NCBI GenBank assembly: GCA_040877935.1
Contig: JBBDNB010000001.1
Location: 110,855-174,854 of the forward strand
Direction of reading: 5' to 3'
Origin: Chitinophagales bacterium
Lineage (GTDB): Bacteria > Bacteroidota > Bacteroidia > Chitinophagales > CAIOSU01
Length of the DNA: 64,000 bases
Translations under genes and position numbers: made by a program
The notes under the pieces: generated by a model
Told to the model about the DNA's origin: nothing
What the model saw: only the letters and a program-made list of their open reading frames with translations
The model's database searches: none
In this document: positions 1-8,563 of the stretch, piece after piece
How positions within the stretch are numbered: position 1 is the first letter of the stretch
Layout: every line of letters starts with the position of its first letter

Positions 1-2
1 AT

Positions 3-641
3 AATTTCACCATAGGCTATGGGCGTAGTTCTTTCGAAAAAACCTACGATGGTTTTCTCAAATACAAAATCCTGAGGCAAAGCACCGGAAAAAAACGAAT
101 GCCCATCACATTGACCGCATTTGCAGATGCCGCCATTAATAGTGCGCGATTTCCAGAACCGGATCGCGAAAACTATGCTACTTCCAGGTTTACTTATACC
201 TATAGTTTGCTTATTGCCAGAAAATTCAATGAATATTTTTCCCTTCAATTATCGCCAACTATGATCCATAGAAATTTGGTAGCAACCAAGGCCGATAATA
301 ATTCCGTATTTGTAATGGGTGCAGGAGGCCGTGTGAAGTTGACGGGCAGCCTGGCTGTCAATATGGAATATTCCTGGATTATTCCCGGGCAAATCGAATC
401 CAAACTCTATGGTGAAAATGTACAGGATGCATTTTCCGTTGGTATTGATTTAGAAACTGGCGGGCATATTTTCCAGTTGCATTTCACAAATTCCAGGGGC
501 ATGATCGAAAAAGCAGTGATGACCGAAACAACCGGTCGCTGGCTGAATGGCGATATTCACTTTGGGTTCAATGTTACCAGGGTGTTTACCATTTACGACA
601 AAAACAAAAGGAAAGCCAAGAAAGCGGAAAAGAAAATGTAG
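3..641 (+). CDS. C-terminal part of an outer-membrane beta-barrel protein (DUF5777-like)
   Basis: The reading frame is open from the left edge (codons begin at base 3) to the stop at 641, so the 5' end of the gene lies outside the window. An internal ATG at 99 is not needed as a start. The visible 212 residues alternate short polar and aromatic strands with periodic glycines, such as VFVMGAGGRVKLTGSLAVNM and HIFQLHFTN, as in a small outer-membrane barrel. The late HIFQLHFTNSRGM-type segment resembles DUF5777-type proteins of Bacteroidota, which are often encoded beside YceI or haem-related genes. The lysine-rich tail (KNKRKAKKAEKKM) would lie outside the barrel. The family assignment is from memory of the motif; the barrel nature is the firmer inference. 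Confidence 0.6.
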   Translation, partial: NFTIGYGRSSFEKTYDGFLKYKILRQSTGKKRMPITLTAFADAAINSARFPEPDRENYATSRFTYTYSLLIARKFNEYFSLQLSPTMIHRNLVATKADNNSVFVMGAGGRVKLTGSLAVNMEYSWIIPGQIESKLYGENVQDAFSVGIDLETGGHIFQLHFTNSRGMIEKAVMTETTGRWLNGDIHFGFNVTRVFTIYDKNKRKAKKAEKKM

Positions 642-722
642 CCTCCTTCGATTTTGAACAATATTCGAGTTCTGCTATTTTACTTTCATATCACTTTTGA
701 TTAGTTTGTTTAAAAAATCGAG

Positions 723-956
723 ATGGAAAAGAAAATAGCACAAAAATCACCTTACGTAATAGAAGTAAAGCCCGGCACCTATGCATGGTGTGAATGTGGG
801 CATTCCGGAAAGCAACCTTTTTGCGATGGCTCTCACAAAGGCACGGAATTTTCACCTGTAATCGAAAAAGTGGAAGAAACAAAAACCGCGGCTTGGTGTG
901 GTTGTAAGCACTCTGCCAACAAACCATTTTGCGATGGCACACATGCAAAGCTCTAA
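723..956 (+). CDS. Tandem CDGSH iron-sulfur domain protein
   Basis: This 77-residue protein contains two complete CDGSH (mitoNEET-type) motifs. The first has ligands C23, C25, C34 and H38, the second C59, C61, C70 and H74. Each motif follows the C-x-C-x2-S-x3-P-x-C-D-G-(S/T)-H pattern, so the protein should bind two [2Fe-2S] clusters with three-Cys one-His coordination. No signal peptide or membrane segment is visible, so it is probably a soluble cytoplasmic redox or cluster-transfer protein. Tandem CDGSH proteins of about this length are common in bacteria and their physiological role is mostly unknown. The gene stands alone between a barrel gene and a long noncoding stretch. Confidence 0.9.
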   Translation: MEKKIAQKSPYVIEVKPGTYAWCECGHSGKQPFCDGSHKGTEFSPVIEKVEETKTAAWCGCKHSANKPFCDGTHAKL

Positions 957-1426
957 GCCTAAATTCGAATAACAAGTAAGACCCCGCTGTGGTCTGCAAA
1001 ATTTTTTTTTGCTTTTTATAAACATCGAATGTATCCGGCATTGCCATCGCTGCATATTCAATTCTATTGGGCAGGGAAAACATTAAAAACCAATGGACAT
1101 CTCTTCAAACAAAGCCAATTGATCCCAGCGGGGATCAGATGTTTATAAAAAAGTATCCCCACCACCGCCCGATCCCGGAGGGATCGCACATTATAATACA
1201 TAAAACCATGGTTTAAAATTGAACCGATTTTTTTGTAGAGGACGACTTTTAGTCGGCCACTTGGAAAGAATATTATTATCACGTAAAACCATTCTCGGTT
1301 TACTTGGAATTTTCATGCAAAAGGCACGGAACGTCCTGTAAAGCAATTTGAAAATCGTGCTTTGTGAAGGGCAGTAACACATTTTTTCTTTAAAACGAGA
1401 ATTGCCGGTGGTGCTTTGAAGAAAAA
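957..1426. other. Noncoding stretch between the CDGSH gene and pyrE
   Basis: No convincing gene is seen here. Open frames on the minus strand have no recognisable features and overlap each other. The region holds two short palindromes built on GATCCC...GGGATC (1121-1136 and 1171-1185) and a GACGACTTTTAGTCG-type inverted repeat near 1240-1255. This style of short GC-rich palindrome is often scattered between Bacteroidota genes. Confidence 0.5.
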
Positions 1427-2068
1427 TTACCTTCCCCAAACTTCTGGTGCATTTCTCCATTCGTTCAACAAAGCTAAATCAGCTTCTTTGATATCGCCAT
1501 TTTGCAAGGCTATTTTAAGCAGCGCATTATAATCTGAAAGGCTGTAGTAGATCGAACCGGCATTTTTAAAATTTTCCCTTGCCTGCTCAAATCCATAGGA
1601 AAAGATTGCAGCAGTCCCCAACAATTCCAGTTCTGCTTCTTCCAGTGCAGAAAAAGTTTTTATACAACTTTTTCCTGTAGATACCAGGTCTTCAATTAAA
1701 ACCACTCGCTGACCAATTTCGACACGGCCTTCTATTTGCTTGCCCATACCGTGTTTTTTTGGTTCAGGACGTACATAAGCGAAAGGTAAGCCCAGGTACT
1801 CAGCCACCAAAGCCCCCTGCGCAATCCCGGCAGTTGCAACACCCATTATCAATTGCACATCGGGAAAACGATCGGAGATCAATTGTGCCAAATGCTTTTT
1901 AATATAAGTTCTCAAATCGGGATAAGAAAGTGTGACTCTATTGTCGCAATAAATCGGAGAATTCCAACCTGATGCCCATTTGAAAGGTTTATGAGCTTGT
2001 AATTTTATTGCTTTTATTTGCAGCAGTTTTTCTGCAAGCGTTAGTGCTACTTTATCGTCAAAAATCAT
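1427..2068 (-). CDS. pyrE: Orotate phosphoribosyltransferase
   Basis: This enzyme joins orotate to PRPP to give OMP in de novo pyrimidine synthesis, in the cytoplasm. The 213-residue protein has the usual length. It carries the PRPP-binding loop VVLIEDLVSTGKS at residues 122-134, the orotate-side segment WASGWNSPIYCDNR at 31-44 and the flexible loop RPEPKKHGMGKQIEG at 100-114. The start at 2068 is chosen because the N-terminus MIFDDKVA fits Bacteroidota PyrE proteins. Its ATG overlaps the ATG of the divergent Nudix gene by two bases, so its promoter must lie inside that gene. Confidence 0.95.
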   Translation of the reverse strand: MIFDDKVALTLAEKLLQIKAIKLQAHKPFKWASGWNSPIYCDNRVTLSYPDLRTYIKKHLAQLISDRFPDVQLIMGVATAGIAQGALVAEYLGLPFAYVRPEPKKHGMGKQIEGRVEIGQRVVLIEDLVSTGKSCIKTFSALEEAELELLGTAAIFSYGFEQARENFKNAGSIYYSLSDYNALLKIALQNGDIKEADLALLNEWRNAPEVWGR

Positions 2069-2735
2069 GTCCCAAAACTATCAAATCTTTTTCAATAAAA
2101 GCCTGATTTCAATAGCTTTCAAAGAAGGAGCTGGCCGGGAAGTTTATTTCTCCAATCTTCAAAACCCCATACGGCTATCAGAAAAACGCAAATTCAAGGC
2201 TGCTTTTAAGGCGGGTTTGTTGGAAATTGAACACGGCTCAATGGAAGAATTGGAAATATTATCCAATGATCCAAAAGCTGTTTTCAAAGCTGTGAAAAGC
2301 TGTTTTGACGAATACATTAAAGCCGGTGGTGGAATTGTCCGCAACAGCATGGGGGAAATTCTCTTTATTTTTCGCAAGAAAAAATGGGACCTGCCCAAAG
2401 GAAAAATTGAAAAGGGAGAAACCATTAAAGAAGGCGCGCGCAGGGAAGTAATGGAAGAATGTGGAATTGAGCAGCTTAAAGTGCGCCAAAAAATTGCCAC
2501 TACATTCCACGCTTATGAAATGAAGCAAAAAAGTGTGCTGAAAAAAACCAATTGGTACCTGATGTTTTCCGATGCCACACAATTCACTCCACAGCAAGAA
2601 GAAGACATTAGTAAAGTGCGCTGGATTAAATCAACAAAAATGAAAAAGGTGTATAAAAACACCTACCGGAATATCAAAAGTTTGCTGAAGGGATATTTGG
2701 GCGAATCAAAAAATAATCAAATATTCCCTCAATAA
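2067..2735 (+). CDS. Nudix hydrolase
   Basis: This is a 222-residue protein with an N-terminal extension of about 85 residues followed by a Nudix domain. The Nudix box GX5EX7REUXEEXGU is complete at about residues 112-134 (G, E, REV, EE, CGI). It should therefore hydrolyse a nucleoside diphosphate linked to another group, with a divalent metal; the substrate cannot be read from sequence. The gene is divergent from pyrE and the start codons share two bases. Its 3' end overlaps the convergent trmN6 gene by 30 bp. The pyrE-Nudix divergence is, from memory, recurrent in Bacteroidota. Confidence 0.88.
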   Translation: MSQNYQIFFNKSLISIAFKEGAGREVYFSNLQNPIRLSEKRKFKAAFKAGLLEIEHGSMEELEILSNDPKAVFKAVKSCFDEYIKAGGGIVRNSMGEILFIFRKKKWDLPKGKIEKGETIKEGARREVMEECGIEQLKVRQKIATTFHAYEMKQKSVLKKTNWYLMFSDATQFTPQQEEDISKVRWIKSTKMKKVYKNTYRNIKSLLKGYLGESKNNQIFPQ

Positions 2736-3416
2736 TTCCCGATAAGCATTGGAATAAGACTCGTCAGGATTGCGTATGATCAATTGCTGAACATCAAGTG
2801 ATTTAGGCTTCTGAAAAGCAAAGCAAGCGGCTTCGCGCAAAACCGGTTTTCCGGGTTTATGGATCAATTGCAATTTTTCATGTAGATACAATCCATTTTC
2901 AGACGCGAGCAATACAAAATGCTGCATGGTTTCAGGCGGCAAAAGCACATAAAATTTGCCGCTTTTTTGAAGCAATCTTAAAACGGCATATATCAAATCC
3001 CCAAGGCTCAAAGATTCATTGTGCATAGCCCTGTTTTTGGACTCCTGTTTTCTTTTGCTCTGCTTAAAGAAAAAGGGCGGATTACAAACTATGGCATCGT
3101 ATTTTTCAGCAGAATCAAAATTTTGAATGCTGCTATGATGAATCTTCAATCGCTTTTTCCAGGGACTGTTTTTGAAATTATCAGCACAAATTTCCATTGC
3201 TCCTTTTTGAATTTCAATGGCCTCAATTTGGGCATTTGATTTTTGTGCCAGCATCAAGCTCAAGACACCTGTTCCCGCTCCTATGTCCAATATGTTTTGT
3301 GCTTTTTCTGCATTGACCCAAGCCGCAAAGAGGGTAGCCTCAGTTGTTATTTTGAGATGGTTTTCACTTTGGATAAGCTGGAATTGTTTGAAACGGAAAG
3401 TTGAAATATGGTTCAT
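2706..3416 (-). CDS. trmN6: tRNA1(Val) adenine-37 N6-methyltransferase (YfiC/TrmN6-like)
   Basis: This is a SAM-dependent methyltransferase. The glycine-rich SAM loop is LDIGAGTGVLSLML, and the catalytic (N/D)PPF signature is present as CNPPFF, typical of N6-adenine methylation. A basic stretch, KQSKRKQESKNRA, follows, as in TrmN6/YfiC, which modifies A37 of tRNA1(Val). The open frame extends upstream to 3458, but the ATG at 3416 gives the N-terminus MNHISTFRFKQF that matches the family, so that start is used (236 aa). The 3' end overlaps the convergent Nudix gene by 30 bp. The exact tRNA substrate is inferred from the family. Confidence 0.85.
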   Translation of the reverse strand: MNHISTFRFKQFQLIQSENHLKITTEATLFAAWVNAEKAQNILDIGAGTGVLSLMLAQKSNAQIEAIEIQKGAMEICADNFKNSPWKKRLKIHHSSIQNFDSAEKYDAIVCNPPFFFKQSKRKQESKNRAMHNESLSLGDLIYAVLRLLQKSGKFYVLLPPETMQHFVLLASENGLYLHEKLQLIHKPGKPVLREAACFAFQKPKSLDVQQLIIRNPDESYSNAYRELLREYLIIF

Positions 3417-3484
3417 CGTGAATTGTAAAATTACAAGCTTTAAAAAACAGTTTAGCACTGCAATGGAATTTCATAACTTTACCA

Positions 3485-3540
3485 CCTGAGCTCGGAAATT
3501 ATTTATTGCTCAGAGCTCTTAAATAATTATCGAACTCAGG
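3485..3540 (+). promoter_or_regulatory. Long hairpin in the purD leader
   Basis: The two 20-base arms, 3485-3504 and 3521-3540, are complementary at 17 positions plus one possible G-U pair. The loop contains the self-complementary AGAGCTCT. The hairpin ends 14 bases before the purD start at 3555. A near-match to the -7 element (TAACTTTA, about 3474-3481) lies just upstream, so the hairpin would be at the very 5' end of the transcript. It could control translation or RNA stability; no purine riboswitch core was recognised. Confidence 0.55.
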
Positions 3541-3554
3541 TTAAAACCAATCAT

Positions 3555-4832
3555 ATGCGCATATTACTCATTGGCTCGGGAGGCAGGGAACATGCTTTGG
3601 CCTGGAAATTGGCACAAAGCCCTAAATGTGAAAAATTATTTATTGCCCCTGGCAACCCCGGAACTGCACAGCATGGCGAAAATATTTCCCTGGATACCAC
3701 TAATTTTGAAAAAGTAGCGGACTTTGCCGTTCAGGAAAAAATAAACATGATTGTTGTTGGCCCTGAAGATCCTTTGGTAAATGGTATCAGCGACTATTTT
3801 TACGATCACTCCGATTTAAACCATATCGCAGTTATTGGCCCGGTAAAAGCAGGTGCTTTGCTGGAAGGCAGCAAAGCTTATGCAAAAGCATTTATGAAAG
3901 AAAACAATATTCCCACAGCTGGTTATACTGAAATAACTGCCGATAATCTGGAAGAGGGAATGGATATAATCGATAAAAAAACAACACCTATAGTGCTAAA
4001 AGCCGATGGCTTAGCTGCCGGAAAAGGAGTTTTGATTTTATTGGATGAAAAGGCTGCCAAACGCAGTTTGCGCGAAATGATCATGGATGAAAAATTCGGT
4101 GAAGCTTCACAAAAAGTGGTCATTGAGGATTTTTTGGATGGCATTGAATTCTCCGTATTTGCATTATGTGATGGAGAAAACTATAAACTGCTTCCCACTG
4201 CCAAGGATTACAAACGCATTGGCGAAGGAGACAAAGGCTTGAACACAGGCGGAATGGGCGCGGTGAGTCCGGTGCCTTTTGTAGATGAAGCATTGATGCA
4301 GAAAGTAGAGGAGCGCATTGTAAAACCTACCATTGAGGGCTTAAAAAAACGCAATATCGAGTACAAGGGATTTATCTATTTCGGCCTGATAAAAGTAGGA
4401 AACGATCCTTATGTAATTGAATACAATGTGAGACTTGGTGATCCCGAGGCACAAGTGGTCATTCCTTCCATAAAATCCGATTTGGTGGATTTGTTTGAGG
4501 CCACTGCCAATGGCAAGCTGAATGAGATTGGGATTGAGAAAGATTCCCGCTCATGTGCTACAGTGGTTTTGGTTTCAGGAGGTTATCCTGAAGCTTATGA
4601 AAAAGGCAAAGAAATATCCCTTCCCAGGGAAACAAATGATAGTATTATTTTTCACGCTGGCACCAAAACAGACGATGGTTTATTGAAAACCAGCGGAGGA
4701 AGGGTTTTGGCCATCACCTCTTTTGACGATACATTAAAAAAGGCGCTGGAAAAATCCAAACGCCTTTGTGATACCATTGATTTCGATAAAAAATACTACC
4801 GAAAGGATATCGGTTTTGATGTACTTACATAG
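3555..4832 (+). CDS. purD: Phosphoribosylamine-glycine ligase
   Basis: This enzyme joins 5-phosphoribosylamine and glycine with ATP to give GAR, the second step of de novo purine synthesis. The 425-residue protein has the usual length. It has the N-terminal loop LLIGSGGREHALAWKL, an ATP-grasp core with LKADGLAAGKGV, and the metal/nucleotide segment EYNVRLGDPEAQVV. The N-terminus MRILLIGSGGREH fixes the start. A strong hairpin lies immediately upstream. The 3' end overlaps the convergent YceI lipoprotein gene by 8 bp, and no terminator is evident between them. Confidence 0.96.
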   Translation: MRILLIGSGGREHALAWKLAQSPKCEKLFIAPGNPGTAQHGENISLDTTNFEKVADFAVQEKINMIVVGPEDPLVNGISDYFYDHSDLNHIAVIGPVKAGALLEGSKAYAKAFMKENNIPTAGYTEITADNLEEGMDIIDKKTTPIVLKADGLAAGKGVLILLDEKAAKRSLREMIMDEKFGEASQKVVIEDFLDGIEFSVFALCDGENYKLLPTAKDYKRIGEGDKGLNTGGMGAVSPVPFVDEALMQKVEERIVKPTIEGLKKRNIEYKGFIYFGLIKVGNDPYVIEYNVRLGDPEAQVVIPSIKSDLVDLFEATANGKLNEIGIEKDSRSCATVVLVSGGYPEAYEKGKEISLPRETNDSIIFHAGTKTDDGLLKTSGGRVLAITSFDDTLKKALEKSKRLCDTIDFDKKYYRKDIGFDVLT

Positions 4833-5523
4833 CCTGTGCAGCTCCCTTTATAATCAGTGTAAGTTTCACCTGGTTTTTAATGGCCTTGTCTTTCACCACT
4901 TCAAAGAAATCATCCGATCCGTATTTTACATCAAATTTGGTGCGGTCAAAAACCATTGCTCCGTTAGCATTGAATTTGGCTTCATCATACTCAATATTTA
5001 TGGGAAAGTTTACTTCATTGGTATTTCCTCTGATAGTAAGGTTTCCAGTAGCGGTATGTGAAAAACCATCCGCTTCACTTTGCCCAATCTTAGTCAATTC
5101 AAAAGTGGCCTCCGGAAATCTTTCTACATAGAAGAAATCGTCCGATTTTAAGTGCCCTACCAGTTTTTCATAACCATCTTTTCCTTTCAGATCGGTATTG
5201 TCAATGGTAGTCATGTCTACTGTAAACTCTGCATCCGTGATTGCGCCATTCTCAACTCTGATCTTTCCGTTTTTAAACTTTATAGTTCCTTTATGGGAAA
5301 ATTCAATAAATTTTTTGGTGCCTTCCCATTTGATCTGGGATGTTTGCGGATCAAGCACATAAGTAGTTGAGAGGCCGGATTCTTCACTGTCCTCTTTGGA
5401 ATCTTTCACTTCTGATTCAGCTTCCTTTTCTTCAGCAGAGGAATTTGATTCACCCCCGCCCTGGCAAGCGGCAAAAAACAGGAGTGCCAAAGCCATTGTA
5501 AATAATTGAGTCTTAGTTTTCAT
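4825..5523 (-). CDS. YceI-family lipoprotein
   Basis: This 232-residue protein has a lipoprotein signal (lipobox ending at C20, LLFFAAC) and an acidic serine/glutamate linker to about residue 50. A YceI lipocalin-like beta-barrel domain follows, with VDPQTSQIKWEGTKK-like opening strands, GHLKSDDFFYVERFPEATF and a late GNLTIRGNTNEVNFP. YceI proteins bind long-chain isoprenoids or other amphiphilic ligands in the periplasm. Here the lipid anchor would hold it to a membrane. The ligand and role are not deducible. It overlaps the end of purD by 8 bp. Confidence 0.88.
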   Translation of the reverse strand: MKTKTQLFTMALALLFFAACQGGGESNSSAEEKEAESEVKDSKEDSEESGLSTTYVLDPQTSQIKWEGTKKFIEFSHKGTIKFKNGKIRVENGAITDAEFTVDMTTIDNTDLKGKDGYEKLVGHLKSDDFFYVERFPEATFELTKIGQSEADGFSHTATGNLTIRGNTNEVNFPINIEYDEAKFNANGAMVFDRTKFDVKYGSDDFFEVVKDKAIKNQVKLTLIIKGAAQAM

Positions 5524-5542
5524 AATTCATGGTTTTAGTTTT

Positions 5543-7198
5543 TTAAGCAATTTTTTTATGTCCAACCCAAACAAATCGTTTATTTACAAATTCGGGATTC
5601 GTAAAACTGGCATTCCCGGCAGGGTTTCCTCCCGAAACATGAAAGTCTGAAAATCCCGCATTTTGGTTGACCCAAATTGGGCCTGATAAATTCAAACTTA
5701 CCGGGGTAAACACAGACTCCATTTCTTCCAAAATTCTATCAATAACTTTTGCATCGGTGCTGTATGCTGCACAGGTAATTGCGCCCTTCCTTTCTGCCAT
5801 ATTTTTTGCCAGCTCAATAGACTGGTCGGTATTTTTTGTTTTTACAAAAACCACGAGCGGTCCAAACAACTCTTTTTCATAAATATTCAATTGATCGGCA
5901 TTTACCTTAATAATGCCCGGTGCACAAACCCTTGCATTGGAAAATTCTGCGTTTTCCGCTTTAGCAGGTTCCAAAACCAGTTCTCCGCCCAATTGTTTTG
6001 CAGATTTTACACGGTTTAAAGTGTTTTCGTTCTGAATGGCGCCCAAGGTACCAGCCCCCATTTTCGGGTGATTGGCCAGACCTGATACTGCTTTTTTAAA
6101 GCCTTCTACGACTTCATCAAAAGAGACATTTCCATCGGGGGTTTTCACTCCGCTTTCCGGGACAAAAAAGTTTTGTGGCGCTGTACACATCTGTCCTGAA
6201 TACAGGGATACAGAAAAGGACAAATTGCCCAGGGTATCTTTCAGGTCATTAGTAGAGTCCAAAATAACTGAATTGACACCTGCTTTTTCGGTGAATACTG
6301 TTTTTCCGGGCAAGCTTTCTACATAGTCTCCAAAAGTATTTCCTCCGGTATAGTCTATCAATTTTACTTTTGGATGTTCTGCCAGCTCTATGGTATTGGG
6401 GACTTCTTTTTTATCTACTGCCAACTGAACAGTCAAAGTATTCAATCCTTTTTCCTTCAGTGCATTTTGAATTTCAGCTACTACTATAGCGATGGGCAAA
6501 ACTGCTCCGGGATGTGGTTTTACAATGACACTATTTCCAGTCATCAGCGAAGCAAAAATACCGGGCACACTATTCCAAACGGGAAAAGTAGAACAACCAA
6601 TGGCCAATGCTACTCCTTTTGGAATTGGCTTAAAACTTTTTTCCAGCTTTACTGAAAATTTGCCCATAGGCTTTTCCCATTCTACCTGGCTGGGATAACG
6701 GGTAAGCTCTTGATAGGCCAAGGCCATCGCTTCCAGTGCGCGATCATTGGAATGTGGGCCGGATGCCTGAAAAGACATCATAAAAGACTGTCCGGTGCTG
6801 TGCATAGTAGCAAAAGCGATGTCAAAAAAGCGTTCTTTGATTTTTTCCAGGGCTTCAACCAGTACTTCTGCACGGTCTTCTACAGATACTTTCTTCCAAC
6901 TTTGAAAGGCATTGTCAGCATTTTCAACTAAAGTATCTACATCAAAGGCCGGATAAGTAATGCCCAGTGCATCAGATGTGTATGGAGAAACTTCTTCTCC
7001 TATCCATTCTGCCGGATTGCCTTGTTGCAATTCTTCAAACTTTTTGTTGAGCAGCCCTTTGAAATAGCTTTCAGCTTTTTGTGTAGCATCTTCAGGATAT
7101 GCTTTGGGATGCTCGGGATATTGCGCATAAAATTTACGAGCTTCTATTGCTTTAATAGCGCCTTCAATAATCTGTCTATAATTTTCACTTAATGCCAT
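5543..7198 (-). CDS. paaN: Aldehyde dehydrogenase-family protein PaaN
   Basis: This is a 551-residue protein of the aldehyde dehydrogenase superfamily. It has the nucleotide-binding region NSVIVKPHPGAVLP, a glutamate in VFTEKAGVNSV, and the catalytic cysteine in SGQMCTAPQNFF. Length and N-terminus (ENYRQIIEGAIKAIEAR) fit PaaN-type proteins, named for phenylacetate degradation and present in many Bacteroidota. No paaABCDE ring-oxidation genes are next to it, so its actual substrate here is open. A TAAATTTG element at 7228-7235 on the minus strand could be its -7 promoter box. Confidence 0.85.
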   Translation of the reverse strand: MALSENYRQIIEGAIKAIEARKFYAQYPEHPKAYPEDATQKAESYFKGLLNKKFEELQQGNPAEWIGEEVSPYTSDALGITYPAFDVDTLVENADNAFQSWKKVSVEDRAEVLVEALEKIKERFFDIAFATMHSTGQSFMMSFQASGPHSNDRALEAMALAYQELTRYPSQVEWEKPMGKFSVKLEKSFKPIPKGVALAIGCSTFPVWNSVPGIFASLMTGNSVIVKPHPGAVLPIAIVVAEIQNALKEKGLNTLTVQLAVDKKEVPNTIELAEHPKVKLIDYTGGNTFGDYVESLPGKTVFTEKAGVNSVILDSTNDLKDTLGNLSFSVSLYSGQMCTAPQNFFVPESGVKTPDGNVSFDEVVEGFKKAVSGLANHPKMGAGTLGAIQNENTLNRVKSAKQLGGELVLEPAKAENAEFSNARVCAPGIIKVNADQLNIYEKELFGPLVVFVKTKNTDQSIELAKNMAERKGAITCAAYSTDAKVIDRILEEMESVFTPVSLNLSGPIWVNQNAGFSDFHVSGGNPAGNASFTNPEFVNKRFVWVGHKKIA

Positions 7199-7227
7199 AA
7201 TATTAATTTGGTTTTAAAGATGAATAC

Positions 7228-7235
7228 CAAATTTA
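7228..7235 (-). promoter_or_regulatory. Candidate -7 promoter element of paaN
   Basis: On the minus strand this reads TAAATTTG, which fits the Bacteroidota TAnnTTTG -7 consensus, and it lies 29 bases upstream of the paaN start codon. The surroundings are AT-rich, so a chance match is possible. Confidence 0.35.
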
Positions 7236-7289
7236 AAAATTATAGCGTAGTAAATGGGCTTAATAAAATATAAAAAGTGCTAAAGTGGT

Positions 7290-8522
7290 TTAATCCTTCA
7301 AAACAACCTGATTGCGCAGTAGGTCTTTCATGGTTTCCCGCTTTCTGATTAAGTGTGCTTTTCCATCTTTGATCAAAACCTCGGCAGGGCGGAACCGCGA
7401 ATTGTAATTGGAGGCCATCATCATGCCATAGGCTCCGGCATTTTGAAAAGCCAGAATATCGCCCTCGCGAATTTCGTGAATTACACGATCCCAGGCAAAA
7501 GTATCTGTCTCGCAAATATAGCCGACTACGGTGTATATGCGGTCTTTTCCATTAGGGTTGGAAATATTGCTGATATGGTGATAAGCATCGTAAAACATAG
7601 GCCGGATCAAATGATTGAGACCTGAGTCCACTCCTGCAAAAACTGTGGCAGTAGTTTGTTTCAATACATTAACGGTTGCGAGAAATACACCGGCTTCGCT
7701 CACCAGAAATTTGCCGGGTTCAAACCAAAGCTCCAGGTCTTTTCCGTAGTCCTTACAAAAATCATTGAATCGCTGCGATAGTTGTGCGCCCAATTCATCT
7801 ATATCAGTTCCGATATCTCCGGGTTTGTAGGGAATTTTGAAGCCGCTGCCGAAATCAATAAAGTCGAGATTTTTAAAATGTGCTGCTGCATCAAATAGCA
7901 TTTCTGCCCCTTGCAAAAAGACATTCACATCAAGAATATCTGAGCCGGTGTGCATGTGCAATCCATTCACATGAATTCCTGTAGAAGCGACCAACCGCTC
8001 TACATGGCGCAATTGATAAATGGAAATGCCAAATTTGGAATCGATATGTCCGGTAGAAATTTTTACATTTCCTCCTGCAAGAATATGTGGATTGATTCGG
8101 ATACAAACAGGCACTGATCCACCAAAGTGATGCCCAAATTGCTCCAGAATAGAAGTGTTGTCAATATTGATCTGTACTCCTAATTCTACTGCTTCTTTGA
8201 TTTCTTCAAATGAAATTCCATTCGGTGTATAGATGATGTCTTTGGGGTCATATCCCGCTTCCAGCCCAAGCCTTATTTCATTGATTGAAACGGTATCCAA
8301 TCCCGAACCTTCATCTTTAAGTATCTTAAGGATATTAATATTCGAAAGTGCTTTACAGGCGTACTTAATCTTTACATTGCTTGCTGAAAAGGCCTTTGTG
8401 AGCTTTCTGTATTGCTCCTGAATTTTTTCGGCATGATAAACATAAAGCGGAGTATCAAATTCCGCAGCAACTTTCAATAAGTCTTTACCGCCCATTTGAT
8501 AGCGGCCATTAACAATTTCCAT
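7290..8522 (-). CDS. lysA: Diaminopimelate decarboxylase
   Basis: This PLP enzyme converts meso-diaminopimelate to lysine. The fold-type III alanine-racemase-like barrel carries the PLP lysine in KYACKA and the motif HTGSDILD. The C-terminal domain has the substrate-binding cysteine in GYICETDTFAWD, typical of the family, and FQNAGAYGMMMASNYN. The frame can be opened to a TTG at 8543, but a TAnnTTTG promoter box occupies 8541-8548. The ATG at 8522 (MEIVNGRYQ, about 410 aa) is therefore the likely start. Confidence 0.93.
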   Translation of the reverse strand: MEIVNGRYQMGGKDLLKVAAEFDTPLYVYHAEKIQEQYRKLTKAFSASNVKIKYACKALSNINILKILKDEGSGLDTVSINEIRLGLEAGYDPKDIIYTPNGISFEEIKEAVELGVQINIDNTSILEQFGHHFGGSVPVCIRINPHILAGGNVKISTGHIDSKFGISIYQLRHVERLVASTGIHVNGLHMHTGSDILDVNVFLQGAEMLFDAAAHFKNLDFIDFGSGFKIPYKPGDIGTDIDELGAQLSQRFNDFCKDYGKDLELWFEPGKFLVSEAGVFLATVNVLKQTTATVFAGVDSGLNHLIRPMFYDAYHHISNISNPNGKDRIYTVVGYICETDTFAWDRVIHEIREGDILAFQNAGAYGMMMASNYNSRFRPAEVLIKDGKAHLIRKRETMKDLLRNQVVLKD

Positions 8523-8540
8523 ATTTTTAATTTGAGGGGG

Positions 8541-8548
8541 CAAAGATA
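8541..8548 (-). promoter_or_regulatory. -7 promoter element of lysA
   Basis: The minus strand reads TATCTTTG, an exact TAnnTTTG match, 18 bases upstream of the ATG at 8522. Its position rules against the longer TTG-initiated reading of lysA. Confidence 0.55.
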
Positions 8549-8563
8549 ATATAAGTGGGGTAA

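Noticed and set aside
691..1083. Minus-strand open frame opposite the CDGSH gene
   Set aside because: It is a shadow of a clear tandem CDGSH gene on the other strand and has no recognisable domain.
1064..1460. Two minus-strand open frames before pyrE
   Set aside because: Low-complexity, overlapping each other, no family resemblance; the region contains palindromic repeats.
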